Below, piece after piece: positions 8,301-17,329 of a stretch of DNA of 64,000 nt. This stretch comes from Streptomyces sp. LX-29 (GTDB lineage: Bacteria; Actinomycetota; Actinomycetes; Streptomycetales; Streptomycetaceae), in assembly GCF_029541745.1 (NCBI RefSeq), contig NZ_CP089746.1, positions 4,845,559 through 4,909,558 on the forward strand, written 5' to 3'. The translations under genes were made by a program, and so were the position numbers. How positions within the stretch are numbered: position 1 is the stretch's first letter; each line of letters begins with the position of its first letter. The notes under the pieces are model-generated. The model was not told the DNA's origin. It did no database searches and worked only from the letters and a program-made list of their open reading frames with translations.

Positions 8301-8534
8301 GTGTGCCACTTGGCCCCTCGCCATAGGGTGACGGGCAGAAAACCGGCCGCCACGGTGCTCTTCGTGTGACCTTCGAGGGCGCCGGATTGGCTTTCCCGCC
8401 ACAGGTGCGGGCAGGATGCGTTCCGGGCGCGAGGGTCTGAACCAGTGGACCCGGGTCCGGGGACTGTCCGAGGGCCCTGGCAGCATCGGCTTCGATCTCA
8501 CGCCTCATTGGCAAGAAGAACACGGGAGTACAAC

Positions 8535-8816
8535 ATGAACCGCAGTGAGCTGGTGGCCGCCCTGGCCGACCGCGCCGAGGTGACGCGCAAGGACGCCGAC
8601 GCCGTCCTGGCCGCCTTCGCCGAGACCGTCGGCGAGATCGTCGCCAAGGGCGACGAGAAGGTCACCATCCCCGGCTTCCTGACCTTCGAGCGCACCCACC
8701 GTGCCGCTCGCACCGCGCGTAACCCGCAGACCGGCGACCCGATCCAGATCCCGGCCGGCTACAGCGTGAAGGTCTCCGCGGGCTCCAAGCTCAAGGAAGC
8801 CGCCAAGGGCAAGTAA
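8535..8816 (+). CDS. hupA: HU-family nucleoid protein (HupA type)
   Basis: The 93-residue protein is a plain HU without the long Lys/Ala tail of HupS. It has the N-terminal MNRSELVAALADRAEVTRKDA helix pair, the central KVTIPGFLTFERTHRAARTARNPQTG segment with the DNA-intercalating RNPQTG arm, and the closing YSVKVSAGSKLKEAA. It binds and bends DNA as a dimer in the nucleoid. The ATG has GGGAG six bases upstream. The gene is single, with a terminator at 8849-8880. In Streptomyces this locus is the vegetative HU. Confidence 0.95.
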   Translation: MNRSELVAALADRAEVTRKDADAVLAAFAETVGEIVAKGDEKVTIPGFLTFERTHRAARTARNPQTGDPIQIPAGYSVKVSAGSKLKEAAKGK

Positions 8817-8848
8817 GGCCACCGCGCCCGTCGCGCGGGCGTGAGAAG

Positions 8849-8880
8849 AGGGCGGCCACCCGGGGAAGGGTGGCCGCCCT
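8849..8880 (+). terminator. Terminator after hupA
   Basis: A perfect 13-bp stem AGGGCGGCCACCC (8849-8861) pairs with GGGTGGCCGCCCT (8868-8880) around a GGGGAA loop. Confidence 0.9.
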
Positions 8881-8958
8881 CGGGCGTTCCATGGGGCCTG
8901 TGCGGCCGCCTACGGGCCTGTGCGGCCCCGCGGCGGGCCGCCGGGCCCCGTACGTCGT

Positions 8959-8999
8959 GTACGGCCTGTACGGGCCGTACAGGCCCGTACAGGCCGTAC
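8959..8999. terminator. GTAC-rich nested palindrome between convergent hupA and murA
   Basis: GTACGGCCTGTACGGG (8959-8974) is the exact complement of 8984-8999. The nine-base loop CCGTACAGG repeats the same half-site. It lies just past the murA stop on the convergent side, so it is most likely a bidirectional terminator. Confidence 0.6.
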
Positions 9000-9048
9000 G
9001 GGGCTGACGGTGTGACCAGGGTGGGGCCGGCTGTGAGCCGGCGCCGCG

Positions 9049-10383
9049 TCAGGAACCGCTGGGGAGCTCGACCTTGGCGCCGAGGCTCTGGAGCTTCTGC
9101 ATGAAGTTCTCGTAGCCGCGGTTGATCAGGTCGATGCCGTGCACCCGGGAGGTGCCCTGCGCCGCCAGCGCCGCGATCAGGTAGGAGAAGCCGCCGCGCA
9201 GGTCGGGGATGACCAGGTCGGCGCCCTGCAGCTTGGTCGGGCCGGAGACGACCGCCGAGTGCAGGAAGTTGCGCTGGCCGAAGCGGCAGGCCGAGCCGCC
9301 CAGGCAGTCGCGGTAGAGCTGGATGTGGGCGCCCATCTGGTTCAGCGCCGAGGTGAAGCCCAGCCGGGACTCGTAGACCGTCTCGTGCACGATCGACAGG
9401 CCGGACGCCTGGGTCAGGGCGACCACCAGCGGCTGCTGCCAGTCGGTCTGGAAGCCGGGGTGGACGTCGGTCTCCAGGGCGATGGCGTTCAGCGAGCCGC
9501 CCGGGTGCCAGAAGCGGATGCCCTCGTCGTCGACCTCGAAGGCGCCGCCGACCTTCCGGAAGGTGTTGAGGAAGGTCATCATCGAGCGCTGCTGGGCGCC
9601 GCGCACGTAGATGTTGCCCTCGGTGGCCAGCGCGGCCGACGCCCAGGAGGCCGCCTCCAGGCGGTCCGACAGGGCGCGGTGGTTGTAGCCGCCGAGCTTG
9701 TCGACACCGGTGATCCGGATGGTCCGGTCGGTGTCCATCGCGATGATCGCGCCCATCTTCTGCAGCACGCAGATGAGGTCCTCGATCTCCGGCTCGACCG
9801 CCGCGTTGGACAGCTCGGTCACGCCCTCGGCCAGCACGGCCGTCAGCAGGACCTGCTCGGTGGCGCCGACCGAGGGGTAGGGCAGGCGGATCTTGGTGCC
9901 GCGCAGCCGCTGCGGGGCCTCCAGGTACTGGCCGTCCGCGCGCTTCTCGATCGTCGCGCCGAACTGCCGCAGCACCTCGAAGTGGAAGTCGATGGGCCGG
10001 CCGCCGATGTCGCAGCCGCCCAGGCCCGGGATGAAGGCGTGGCCGAGGCGGTGCAGCAGCGGGCCGCAGAAGAGGATCGGGATGCGCGAGGAGCCCGCGT
10101 GCGCGTCGATGTCCGCGACGTTGGCGCTCTCCACGCGGGTCGGGTCCAGGACCAGCTCACCGGTCTCGTCGCCGGCGCGCACGGTCACGCCGTGCAGCTG
10201 GAGCAGGCCGCGCACCACGCGGACATCGCGGATGTCGGGCACATTGCGCAGCCGGCTCGGCTCACTGCCGAGCAGCGCGGCGACCATGGCCTTGGGCACG
10301 AGATTCTTCGCGCCGCGGACACGGATCTCGCCTTCCAGCGGGGTGCCGCCGTGGACGAGCAGTACATCATCGATGCCGGTCAT
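9049..10383 (-). CDS. murA: UDP-N-acetylglucosamine 1-carboxyvinyltransferase
   Basis: The 444-residue enzyme transfers enolpyruvyl from PEP to UDP-GlcNAc, the first committed step of peptidoglycan synthesis, in the cytoplasm. It is a two-domain EPSP-synthase-like fold (GEIRVRGAKNLVPKAMVAALL at the start). The loop GLGGCDIGGRPIDFHFEVL near residue 124 holds the catalytic cysteine, the residue that fosfomycin alkylates. Many actinobacterial MurA proteins have Asp there, so this copy looks fosfomycin-sensitive by that criterion. The ATG at 10383 was preferred to an upstream in-frame ATG at 10494, whose extra 37 residues look non-coding. It converges on hupA and diverges from the YqgE-type gene. 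Confidence 0.95.
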   Translation of the reverse strand: MTGIDDVLLVHGGTPLEGEIRVRGAKNLVPKAMVAALLGSEPSRLRNVPDIRDVRVVRGLLQLHGVTVRAGDETGELVLDPTRVESANVADIDAHAGSSRIPILFCGPLLHRLGHAFIPGLGGCDIGGRPIDFHFEVLRQFGATIEKRADGQYLEAPQRLRGTKIRLPYPSVGATEQVLLTAVLAEGVTELSNAAVEPEIEDLICVLQKMGAIIAMDTDRTIRITGVDKLGGYNHRALSDRLEAASWASAALATEGNIYVRGAQQRSMMTFLNTFRKVGGAFEVDDEGIRFWHPGGSLNAIALETDVHPGFQTDWQQPLVVALTQASGLSIVHETVYESRLGFTSALNQMGAHIQLYRDCLGGSACRFGQRNFLHSAVVSGPTKLQGADLVIPDLRGGFSYLIAALAAQGTSRVHGIDLINRGYENFMQKLQSLGAKVELPSGS

Positions 10384-10736
10384 CTGGTCTCGCGTTCCTG
10401 GGATGGGCAGGGGCAGAGCAAAAGAGTAAACGCCGCGCGAAGCGCCTCCGTCAGGCCGAGGGGGTCGTTTCGGCAACCGGAGCGCGGTATTCACACGCTG
10501 CGTGCGGGCATGGGGACGGGCGGTTACGGAAGCGGGTGTTCCGGGTGACGTCCGTGCCGCCGGCCGGGTCGCCGCCCGCCGCCGCGAGGGCGCGCCCCAC
10601 GCTCCGTGCGGCCCCGACGACCCAAGGTGGCCCCCGGCGGCGTGCGCCGCGCCTGCGTTCGTACGCCCCGACCTGCGCTCGGACGGGACTCGTCTTCCAC
10701 TCCCCCTCCGGGCCCGAAATGGGGGATCATGTGGCC
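10384..10736. other. Divergent intergenic region murA / YqgE-type gene
   Basis: The region is GC-rich without a recognisable gene and presumably holds both promoters. I found no strong inverted repeat or consensus promoter. Confidence 0.3.
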
Positions 10737-11342
10737 ATGACCGAGGTGTCCTCGCTCACAGGGCGACTACTTGTCGCGACACCCGCGCTGGCCGACCCGA
10801 ACTTCGACCGCGCGGTGGTGCTTCTCCTCGACCACGACGAGGAGGGCTCGCTGGGGGTTGTGCTCAACCGTCCGACGCCGGTGGGGGTCGGGGACATCCT
10901 GGAGTCCTGGGCGGCGCTGGCGGGGGAGCCGGGGGTGGTCTTCCAGGGCGGCCCCGTCTCCATGGACTCCGCGCTGGGCGTGGCCGTGGTGCCCGGCGAG
11001 GCGGACCGGGAGGAGCGGGCGGGCCTGCCCTCCTCGGTGGCCGGCGACGGGCCGTTGGGCTGGCGCCGGGTGCACGGCGCGATCGGCCTGGTCGACCTGG
11101 AGGCGCCCCCCGAGCTGCTGGCCGCCGCCCTCGGCTCGCTGCGGATCTTCGCGGGGTACGCCGGCTGGGGCCCGGGCCAGTTGGAACAGGAGCTGTCCGA
11201 AGGCGCCTGGTACGTGGTCGAGTCGGAGCCCGGCGACGTGTCCTCGCCCGACCCGCAGCGGCTGTGGCGCTCGGTGCTGCGGCGCCAGCGCAGCGAACTG
11301 GCGATGGTGGCCACGTATCCGGACGATCCGTCGCTCAACTGA
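10737..11342 (+). CDS. YqgE/AlgH family protein
   Basis: The 201-residue protein has the signature LTGRLLVATPALADPNFDRA at its start, LLLDHDEEGSLGVVLNRPT near 30-50, GGPVSMDSA in the middle and FAGYAGWGPGQLEQEL near 145. These define the DUF179 fold. No enzymatic role is established; proteins of this family have been linked to envelope or transcription regulation. The start at 10737 (MTEVSS) has GGGGGA about ten bases upstream; a GTG six bases earlier is possible. It stands alone between murA and the DUF3039 gene, as in S. coelicolor. Confidence 0.9.
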   Translation: MTEVSSLTGRLLVATPALADPNFDRAVVLLLDHDEEGSLGVVLNRPTPVGVGDILESWAALAGEPGVVFQGGPVSMDSALGVAVVPGEADREERAGLPSSVAGDGPLGWRRVHGAIGLVDLEAPPELLAAALGSLRIFAGYAGWGPGQLEQELSEGAWYVVESEPGDVSSPDPQRLWRSVLRRQRSELAMVATYPDDPSLN

Positions 11343-11991
11343 CGCCCCCACCCGCCGATTCGACCCGACCGACCGGACCCCGACCGGCGGGGCGTTTTCC
11401 AGCCGGGCGAAGCGGGCCCCCGGGATCTTCGAAGTTCCCCACGGAGTACGCGGGTTGGGGGCGTCGACCGGTCACGGCTCGGGTCGGCTGGTGTCGCTGA
11501 CCAGGTCGGCGGCGTTCGGCTCGGCCGGCTGCGGCTTTCGTCCCGCGCCTTCGGCGCACAGCGAGCGGCTACGGGGAGGAAGGGGGTGTGGGCCTGCCCC
11601 GTCGCCGTCTGCCGGCCGGTGGGCCGGAGCCGATGAACGAGGAGCGCGTATCGCCGGGATCCAGAGACCCTTGCAGAGTCGTTTGATCTGGTGCTTGATA
11701 CGCATCAAGCGATTCTGCGAGGACATGCCGGCTCTCGTCGGGAGCCGATCATGCCCATCGCCCGCCGAGCGTCAGAGTCGCGCCGCCGGGCGCTGGTCTG
11801 GGCGGGGCGGCGCTCGCCGGGGGCATGGCCGGATACGCCCTTCCCGGGCGGCGGCCGGGGTGGCAGCGCTGGGGCTGGCGTGGCGCCCGGGGACAGCGTG
11901 CCCGGCGCCGGCCGCCCCGGCCGCCACGGGTGCGGAGGGCCTCGGCCCGGCCGCTCCCCGCACCCCACGGGCGTGAGTACCCTTGGTCCGT
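11343..11991. other. 649-base intergenic region
   Basis: No gene could be supported. Near the left end CCCCG-accgg-CGGGG followed by CGTTTT (11378-11398) may terminate the preceding gene. GCTTGAT-acgc-ATCAAGC... reads as a 7-bp inverted repeat with a four-base loop at 11693-11710, in a patch of lower GC (about 11660-11725). The last bases hold the promoter of the DUF3039 gene. Short open frames here lack ribosome sites and normal codon bias. Confidence 0.4.
11978..11983 (+). promoter_or_regulatory. -10 element placing the start point at or next to the DUF3039 start codon
   Basis: TACCCT lies eight bases before the ATG at 11992 and no Shine-Dalgarno is visible, so the message is probably leaderless. 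Confidence 0.45.
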
Positions 11992-12285
11992 ATGAGCACT
12001 CTTGAGCCCGAGCGCGGGGCAGGTACGGGGACCCTCGTTGAGCCGACACCGCAGGTGTCGCACGGTGACGGCGACCACGAGCGCTACGCCCATTACGTAC
12101 AGAAGGACAAGATCATGGAGAGCGCGCTCTCCGGATCTCCGGTGGTCGCCCTGTGCGGCAAGGTCTGGGTGCCGGGTCGTGACCCGAAGAAGTACCCGGT
12201 CTGCCCGATGTGCAAGGAGATCTTCGACGGCATGGGCGCCGGCGACGACAAGGGCAAGGACGGCAAGGGCGGCGGCAAGAAGTAG
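11992..12285 (+). CDS. DUF3039 domain protein, small putative zinc-binding protein
   Basis: The 97-residue protein belongs to an actinobacterial family of unknown function. The conserved core is HERYAHYVQKDKIMESALSG followed by three cysteines in ALCGKVWVPGRDPKKYPVCPMC, arranged like a zinc ribbon (C, then CxxC). The Lys/Gly-rich tail is low complexity. The ATG lacks a Shine-Dalgarno and follows a TACCCT -10 element by eight bases, so leaderless expression is likely. A strong terminator follows. The conserved position next to the YqgE-type gene matches S. coelicolor. Confidence 0.9.
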   Translation: MSTLEPERGAGTGTLVEPTPQVSHGDGDHERYAHYVQKDKIMESALSGSPVVALCGKVWVPGRDPKKYPVCPMCKEIFDGMGAGDDKGKDGKGGGKK

Positions 12286-12327
12286 CCAGTCGCCCCGGCC
12301 GCGCCCGGCGGCTCGGCTGTCCGCCCA

Positions 12328-12379
12328 CGGCGCGCCCGGTCGACACCCCCGCGAGACGGGGGGCTGACCGGGCGCGCCG
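12328..12379 (+). terminator. Terminator after the DUF3039 gene
   Basis: CGGCGCGCCCGGTC (12328-12341) pairs perfectly with 12366-12379. The 24-base interior contains a second C5/G5 stem. Confidence 0.8.
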
Positions 12380-12558
12380 CGTTGTTCCCGTCCGGCGACG
12401 GCCGTCGCGCTTCGTGAACATCGCGCCGGGAGGCGAGCGCCCGGACCGCGGAAGCCCGCGCCCGACCGGGGCTCCACCCGGGGTCGAGCGTCGCGGGGCA
12501 GGGGAACAGCGGGTGGCGGCCGACGCCCCGGCCCGCCGATCGCCACGAGGGGTGCGCC

Positions 12559-13641
12559 ATGCGGCTGTGGGGACTCGACCGCTCCGACCGACGCCTCGTG
12601 GACCCCGGACCGCCACAGGCGGCGCGGCTCCCCTACCCCGACGGCTGGTTCGCCCTGGCCACCGGTGCGGAGCTGAAGCCCGGCACGGTGCTGAACCGGC
12701 GGCTCACGGGTGAGGACGTGGTCCTCTACCGGACCGCGAGCGGGCGGCCTCGCGCGGTCCGGCCCTACTGCCCGCACCTGGGGGCGCACCTCGGCCACGG
12801 CGCCACGGTCCGGGGCGAGAACATCCGCTGCCCTTTCCACCACTTCCGGTTCGGCCCGGACGGGGTGTGCGTCGCGACCGGCTACGGCACCCCGCCGCCC
12901 AAGGCCCGGCTGGCCACCCTGCCGTGCCGGGAGCTGGACGGCCTCGTCTTCGTCTGGCGCCACGCGCGACACGAGCCCCCGTCCTGGGAGATCGAGGCGC
13001 TGCCGCCCGAGGGCTTCCCGGAGCCGTACTGCGTGCTTCTCACCCGGGGGGACCACCCGCAGGACGTCATGGAGAACCTCGTGGACTACGGGCACTTCCT
13101 CCCGGTCCACGGCTACCGGCTGGAGGTCGTCAGCCCTCCCCGGTTCGAGGGCACGCGGCTGGAGACGGCCAACCGGATCCGCACCGGCCGGGCCGCCGCG
13201 GCCTGGAAGATCTCCGCGGCCTCGCCCGTGTCCCGGGTGGTCATGCAGGGGCTCGGTGTGGTCCGGGTCCAGGTCGACAGCCCCCAGTTCCGGTTCCGGG
13301 CGCGCGGCTGGTTCTGCGTCACGCCCACGGAACCCTGCCGGGTCGAGATCCGCATGGCGGTCGCCCTGCGCCCGGCCGGCACCGGTCACGGTCGCCTCGT
13401 CCGGTCGCTGGTGGCGCTGGCGGCCCGCCCGTACACCTGGCTGGCCGCGCGCGACAACGCCGAGGACGTCCCCATCTGGGAGAACAAGACCCATCTGGCG
13501 CACCCGCGGCTCGCCAAGGGGGACGGCCCCATCGGGACGTTCCGCCGCTGGGCGGAGCAGTTCTACAGCGAGCCCCTCGGGAGCGGGGCGAAGCCGCGGC
13601 CCGACGAAGGCCCGCCCGCGGGCCGCGGACGAGGCGGCTGA
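12559..13641 (+). CDS. Rieske non-heme iron oxygenase, steroid-hydroxylase/desaturase-like
   Basis: The 360-residue protein has an N-terminal Rieske [2Fe-2S] domain with ligands C71/H73 (CPHLGAHLGH) and C91/H94 (CPFHHF). The C-terminal catalytic domain has mononuclear iron ligands in NLVDYGHFLPVHGY near 173-186 (Asp and two His). Among Rieske oxygenases the spacing and the YGHF..VHGY motif resemble the cholesterol 7-desaturase (DAF-36) and 3-ketosteroid 9-hydroxylase KshA type more than aromatic dioxygenases. It needs an electron-transfer reductase, which is not encoded nearby. The ATG has GAGGGG about eight bases upstream. The substrate cannot be assigned; a sterol or other hydrophobic ring is an inference. 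Confidence 0.88.
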   Translation: MRLWGLDRSDRRLVDPGPPQAARLPYPDGWFALATGAELKPGTVLNRRLTGEDVVLYRTASGRPRAVRPYCPHLGAHLGHGATVRGENIRCPFHHFRFGPDGVCVATGYGTPPPKARLATLPCRELDGLVFVWRHARHEPPSWEIEALPPEGFPEPYCVLLTRGDHPQDVMENLVDYGHFLPVHGYRLEVVSPPRFEGTRLETANRIRTGRAAAAWKISAASPVSRVVMQGLGVVRVQVDSPQFRFRARGWFCVTPTEPCRVEIRMAVALRPAGTGHGRLVRSLVALAARPYTWLAARDNAEDVPIWENKTHLAHPRLAKGDGPIGTFRRWAEQFYSEPLGSGAKPRPDEGPPAGRGRGG

Positions 13642-13668
13642 GCGGGCGGGCGGGTGGAGCGGGTGGGG

Positions 13669-14456
13669 CTACCGCCGGGTCGCGCGGGCGAAGGCCTTAC
13701 GGGACCACAGGTAGCCGGCCAGGGTGAGGCCCGCGCACCAGGCGAGGGAGATGACCGCGCTGTCGCCGATCTCGGTGCCGACCAGCAGCCCGCGCAGGGT
13801 CTCGATCATCGGGGTGAAGGGCTGGTACTCGGCGAAGTAGCGCAGCCCGGTGGGCATGGAGTCGGTGGGCACGATGGCGCTGCCGAGGAAGGGCAGGAAC
13901 GTCAGCGGCATGGGCATGTTGCTGGCGGTCTCGACGGACTTGGCCACCAGGCCCATGGCGACGGAGAGCCAGGTGAGGGCGAGGGCGAGCAGGGTGAGCA
14001 GCCCGGCGGCGGCCAGCCACTCCACGGGCGTGGCGTCGGGCCGGAAGCCGACGAGGAGCGCCACGCCGACGACGAGCGCGAGGCCCACCAGCGTCTGGAT
14101 CACGCTGCCGACGACATGGCCGGTCAGGAAGGAGGACCGGGAGATCGACATGGTGCGGAAGCGGTTGACGATGCCCTCGGTCTTGTCGGTGCAGACGCTG
14201 ATGGCGGCGGACAGGGCGCCGGAGGTCGCGGCCATCAGGAGGATGCCGGGGGCGACGTAGTCGATGTACTCGTCGCCGCCGGTCGGCATGGTGCTGATGC
14301 CGTCGCCCAGGGCGTTGCCGAAGGCGTAGTTGAACAGCAGGAGCATCATGACGGGCATCGCGGCGACCATGAGCGTCAGCGAGGGGTAGCGCAGGGCGTG
14401 CTTCAGGTTGCGCCGCAGCATCGTCATGGAGTCGCGGGCGGCGTACGAGGCGGTGC

Positions 14457-14460
<4 letters not shown>
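13669..14460 (-). CDS. ABC-2 type transporter permease (DrrB-like)
   Basis: The 263-residue membrane protein has six predicted helices and the ABC2-membrane layout, with conserved EGIVNRFRTMSISRSSFLTGHV between helices 2 and 3. It is the permease partner of the ATPase immediately upstream, whose stop overlaps this start by four bases. The pair resembles DrrAB-type exporters of antibiotics or lipids. It is the last gene of the leftward operon that starts with the ribbon-helix-helix regulator at 16986. Substrate is unknown. Confidence 0.92.
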
Positions 14461-15482
<1,022 letters not shown>

Positions 15483-15530
15483 GCCTGCCTCTTCGATGGT
15501 GAGCTGGCGGGTGACGGAGGGGCTGATCGG

Positions 15531-16364
15531 TCAGGCGCGACGGATCACGATGTCGCCGTAGCTGGTGCGGGCGTGCACCTCGACGGTCCGGTGGGTGCCG
15601 GGCCCTTGGGCGGGGCCGAGGGAGTTGCGCACCTGACCCAGCTGGGTGTGCACGTCGAGCCAGGCGGCGGTGGACTCGGGGATGCCGATCTCCAGGTCGC
15701 CGATCGCGGTCCGCAGCGCGATCCGGCCGCTCGCCACCTCGTCGACACGGATGGCGCCGTTGGCGGACCGGGCGTCGACCCCGGCGTGCGCGACGTTCAC
15801 GGAGACGCGGCCGTTGGCGGACTTGGCCCGCAGATCACCGACGGCCTCGCCGACCTGGATGTCGCCGTTGGCGTTCTCCACCGTGGTGGCGCCGGCGACC
15901 TCGCCGATCTCGATCCGGCCCGAGCCGGCGACATCCGCGTCCCCCGAGGCGCGGTCCAGCCGGACGTCGCCGTGGCTGGTCTTCAGCCGGACCTGGGCGG
16001 CGTCCTCGACGTGGAGGTCACCGAGCGAGGTCTTCAGCCGGCAGTCGCCCAGCAGCCCCACACAGGTGAAGTCCCCCAGGGCGGTGACGCCGTCGATCTT
16101 CGAACCGGCCGGCAGCTCGACGCGGACCTCCAGCATTCCGGGCTTGCCGAACAGCGAGCGCTTCTTCGGCCCCTTGACCGTCAGCCGGCCGTCCGCGTAG
16201 CCGACCTTCGTCTGCTCGACGGCCTGGACGTCGGCGTCCCGGCTGGTGTTCTGCGGCAGCACCTCGACCACGGTCTCCGCACGCTTGCCGGCGGTGATCT
16301 GGACCGACGCGACCTCGAACTCGAGGGTGGCGGTGATGGGCGCAGGAGTGGCGAAAGTAGGCAT
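15531..16364 (-). CDS. DUF4097 family beta-strand repeat protein
   Basis: The 277-residue protein is built from repeating short strands with a DG/NG pattern (LKTSLGDLHVED, LKTSHGDVRLDRASG, VENANGDIQVGE, KSANGRVSVN, RSANGAIRVDE, TAIGDLEIGI), a right-handed beta-solenoid as in bactofilin- or adhesin-like DUF4097 proteins. No signal peptide or membrane helix is visible, so it is probably cytoplasmic, unlike many membrane-linked relatives. It lies between the regulator and the ABC exporter in one operon. The function is not established; a scaffold or sensor role for the exporter is an inference. Confidence 0.88.
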   Translation of the reverse strand: MPTFATPAPITATLEFEVASVQITAGKRAETVVEVLPQNTSRDADVQAVEQTKVGYADGRLTVKGPKKRSLFGKPGMLEVRVELPAGSKIDGVTALGDFTCVGLLGDCRLKTSLGDLHVEDAAQVRLKTSHGDVRLDRASGDADVAGSGRIEIGEVAGATTVENANGDIQVGEAVGDLRAKSANGRVSVNVAHAGVDARSANGAIRVDEVASGRIALRTAIGDLEIGIPESTAAWLDVHTQLGQVRNSLGPAQGPGTHRTVEVHARTSYGDIVIRRA

Positions 16365-16458
16365 GGCTGTCCCGTCCTCTTGGCTCAGGTGTGCGTTTCC
16401 GCTGGTGGAAGCGGTGAAGTGAAAGTGGGGGTACGGGCGTTCGCGGCCCGTTACCGGG

Positions 16459-16986
16459 CTAGTGGACCCAGCCCGTGTAGCTCTGCTGGCCCCAGTGGCC
16501 ACGCCCGGAGGTTCGGGGGCGCTGCTCGACGGGCTCCAGGGCTGCGGCGGCGGCCCGCACCAGCCAGGCGTTGACCGAAAGGCCCTCCTGCCCGGCGGCC
16601 TCCTCGATCCGCGTCTTCAGGTTGGCCGGCAGCCGGAAGTTGATCCGCGCGGTGCCGCCGTCCTCGAGGTCCACGGGCGCCGCCGCCCGCGCCCCGGCGG
16701 GCGCCGCCTCCGGCTCCTCGACCGCCCCGCCCGGCTCCTGCCCCGGCGCCGGCGTCACGACGAACTCGGGGTCGAGCCCCCGCAGCCGTACGTCGACCGA
16801 CCCCGGCGCCAGCTCGCGGGTGATCTCACCCATGGCGGAGGACAGCGCGTTCAGCAGGGTGAGCCGGGTGGCCGACTCCAGGGGGGCGGTGAGCCGCTCG
16901 GCCAGCGCCCGAGCCTCCTCCCCACCGGCTGCCGCGGCGACCGCGAGCTCGTGGCGGAGGTTCTCGACGTAGGGAGTGAGGTCCAT
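16459..16986 (-). CDS. HicB/Arc-type ribbon-helix-helix regulator, first gene of the exporter operon
   Basis: The 175-residue protein has an N-terminal helical domain (about 1-80), an Ala/Pro/Glu-rich linker and a C-terminal ribbon-helix-helix (ARINFRLPANLKTRIEEAAG, then LSVNAWLVRAAAAALE). The strand residues R-N-R would read the DNA major groove. It is usually annotated HicB-like antitoxin, but no HicA toxin is adjacent. Its promoter (TTGCAA-N17-AGTATG read on the plus strand; -10 is CATACT) is six bases from the ATG with no Shine-Dalgarno, so the message is probably leaderless. The promoter is embedded in an array of TGGCGCC boxes, the expected arrangement for cooperative autorepression. 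A DUF4097/ABC operon follows. Confidence 0.85.
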   Translation of the reverse strand: MDLTPYVENLRHELAVAAAAGGEEARALAERLTAPLESATRLTLLNALSSAMGEITRELAPGSVDVRLRGLDPEFVVTPAPGQEPGGAVEEPEAAPAGARAAAPVDLEDGGTARINFRLPANLKTRIEEAAGQEGLSVNAWLVRAAAAALEPVEQRPRTSGRGHWGQQSYTGWVH

Positions 16987-17255
16987 GACGCCAGTATGGC
17001 GCCATCGTGGCGCCATTGCAAGCGGGAGTGGCGCCGGGTGGCGCCGGGTGGCGCCGCTTGGCGCCGACGGTTGGTGCGGAGCGGCCTGGCGCCGTGTGCC
17101 GTACGGGGTGTGCGGGCCTGGGGTGGCCCGAGATCCAGCACGCTTGTGCGCCAGACATGGCGCCCAGGTGGCACCTTGTGGCGCCGTGTGGCACCGCGTG
17201 GTGTCGCCTGGCGTCACGTGGCGCCGTACGGCATCGCGTGGCGTCGTATGGCGCT
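16987..17255. repeat. Operator-like array of about 18 TGGCGCC-type boxes in ten-base phase
   Basis: Exact TGGCGCC starts at 16997, 17008, 17029, 17039, 17049, 17059, 17087, 17158, 17179 and 17219. Variants (TGGCACC, TGGTGTC, TGGCGTC, TGGCGCT, CGGCATC) occur at 17169, 17189, 17199, 17209, 17229, 17239 and 17249. From 17169 to 17255 nine boxes follow one another at exactly ten bases; the left cluster uses 10, 11 and 21. The clusters are separated by about 90 bases with degenerate copies. It lies between the regulator gene and the divergent gene at 17330. Confidence 0.8.
16993..17021 (-). promoter_or_regulatory. Promoter of the ribbon-helix-helix regulator operon, leaderless
   Basis: On the minus strand -35 TTGCAA (17021-17016), a 17-base spacer, -10 CATACT (16998-16993), then six bases to the ATG at 16986. 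Two GGCGCC boxes fill the spacer and a related GACGCC box lies between -10 and ATG. The one missing box of the phased array coincides with the -35 hexamer. Confidence 0.7.
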
Positions 17256-17316
17256 CCCTCGCTCCCGGGGCGGCCCGGCCCCGGGAAAACCACTACCGGC
17301 CCCGGAGGTCCGGCCC

Positions 17317-17322
17317 TACGAT
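17317..17322 (+). promoter_or_regulatory. -10 element of the small divergent gene
   Basis: TACGAT lies seven bases before the GTG at 17330 with no Shine-Dalgarno, which suggests a leaderless message. Confidence 0.4.
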
Positions 17323-17329
17323 CCCGCCC

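Noticed and set aside
6248..8353. A 701-codon minus-strand frame across csp and the malic enzyme gene
   Set aside because: It covers two certain genes, one of them in another frame of the same strand, and has no recognisable domain.
16987..17255. CRISPR array
   Set aside because: Repeat units are only 7-8 bases at ten-base spacing; there are no long repeats with unique spacers and no cas genes.
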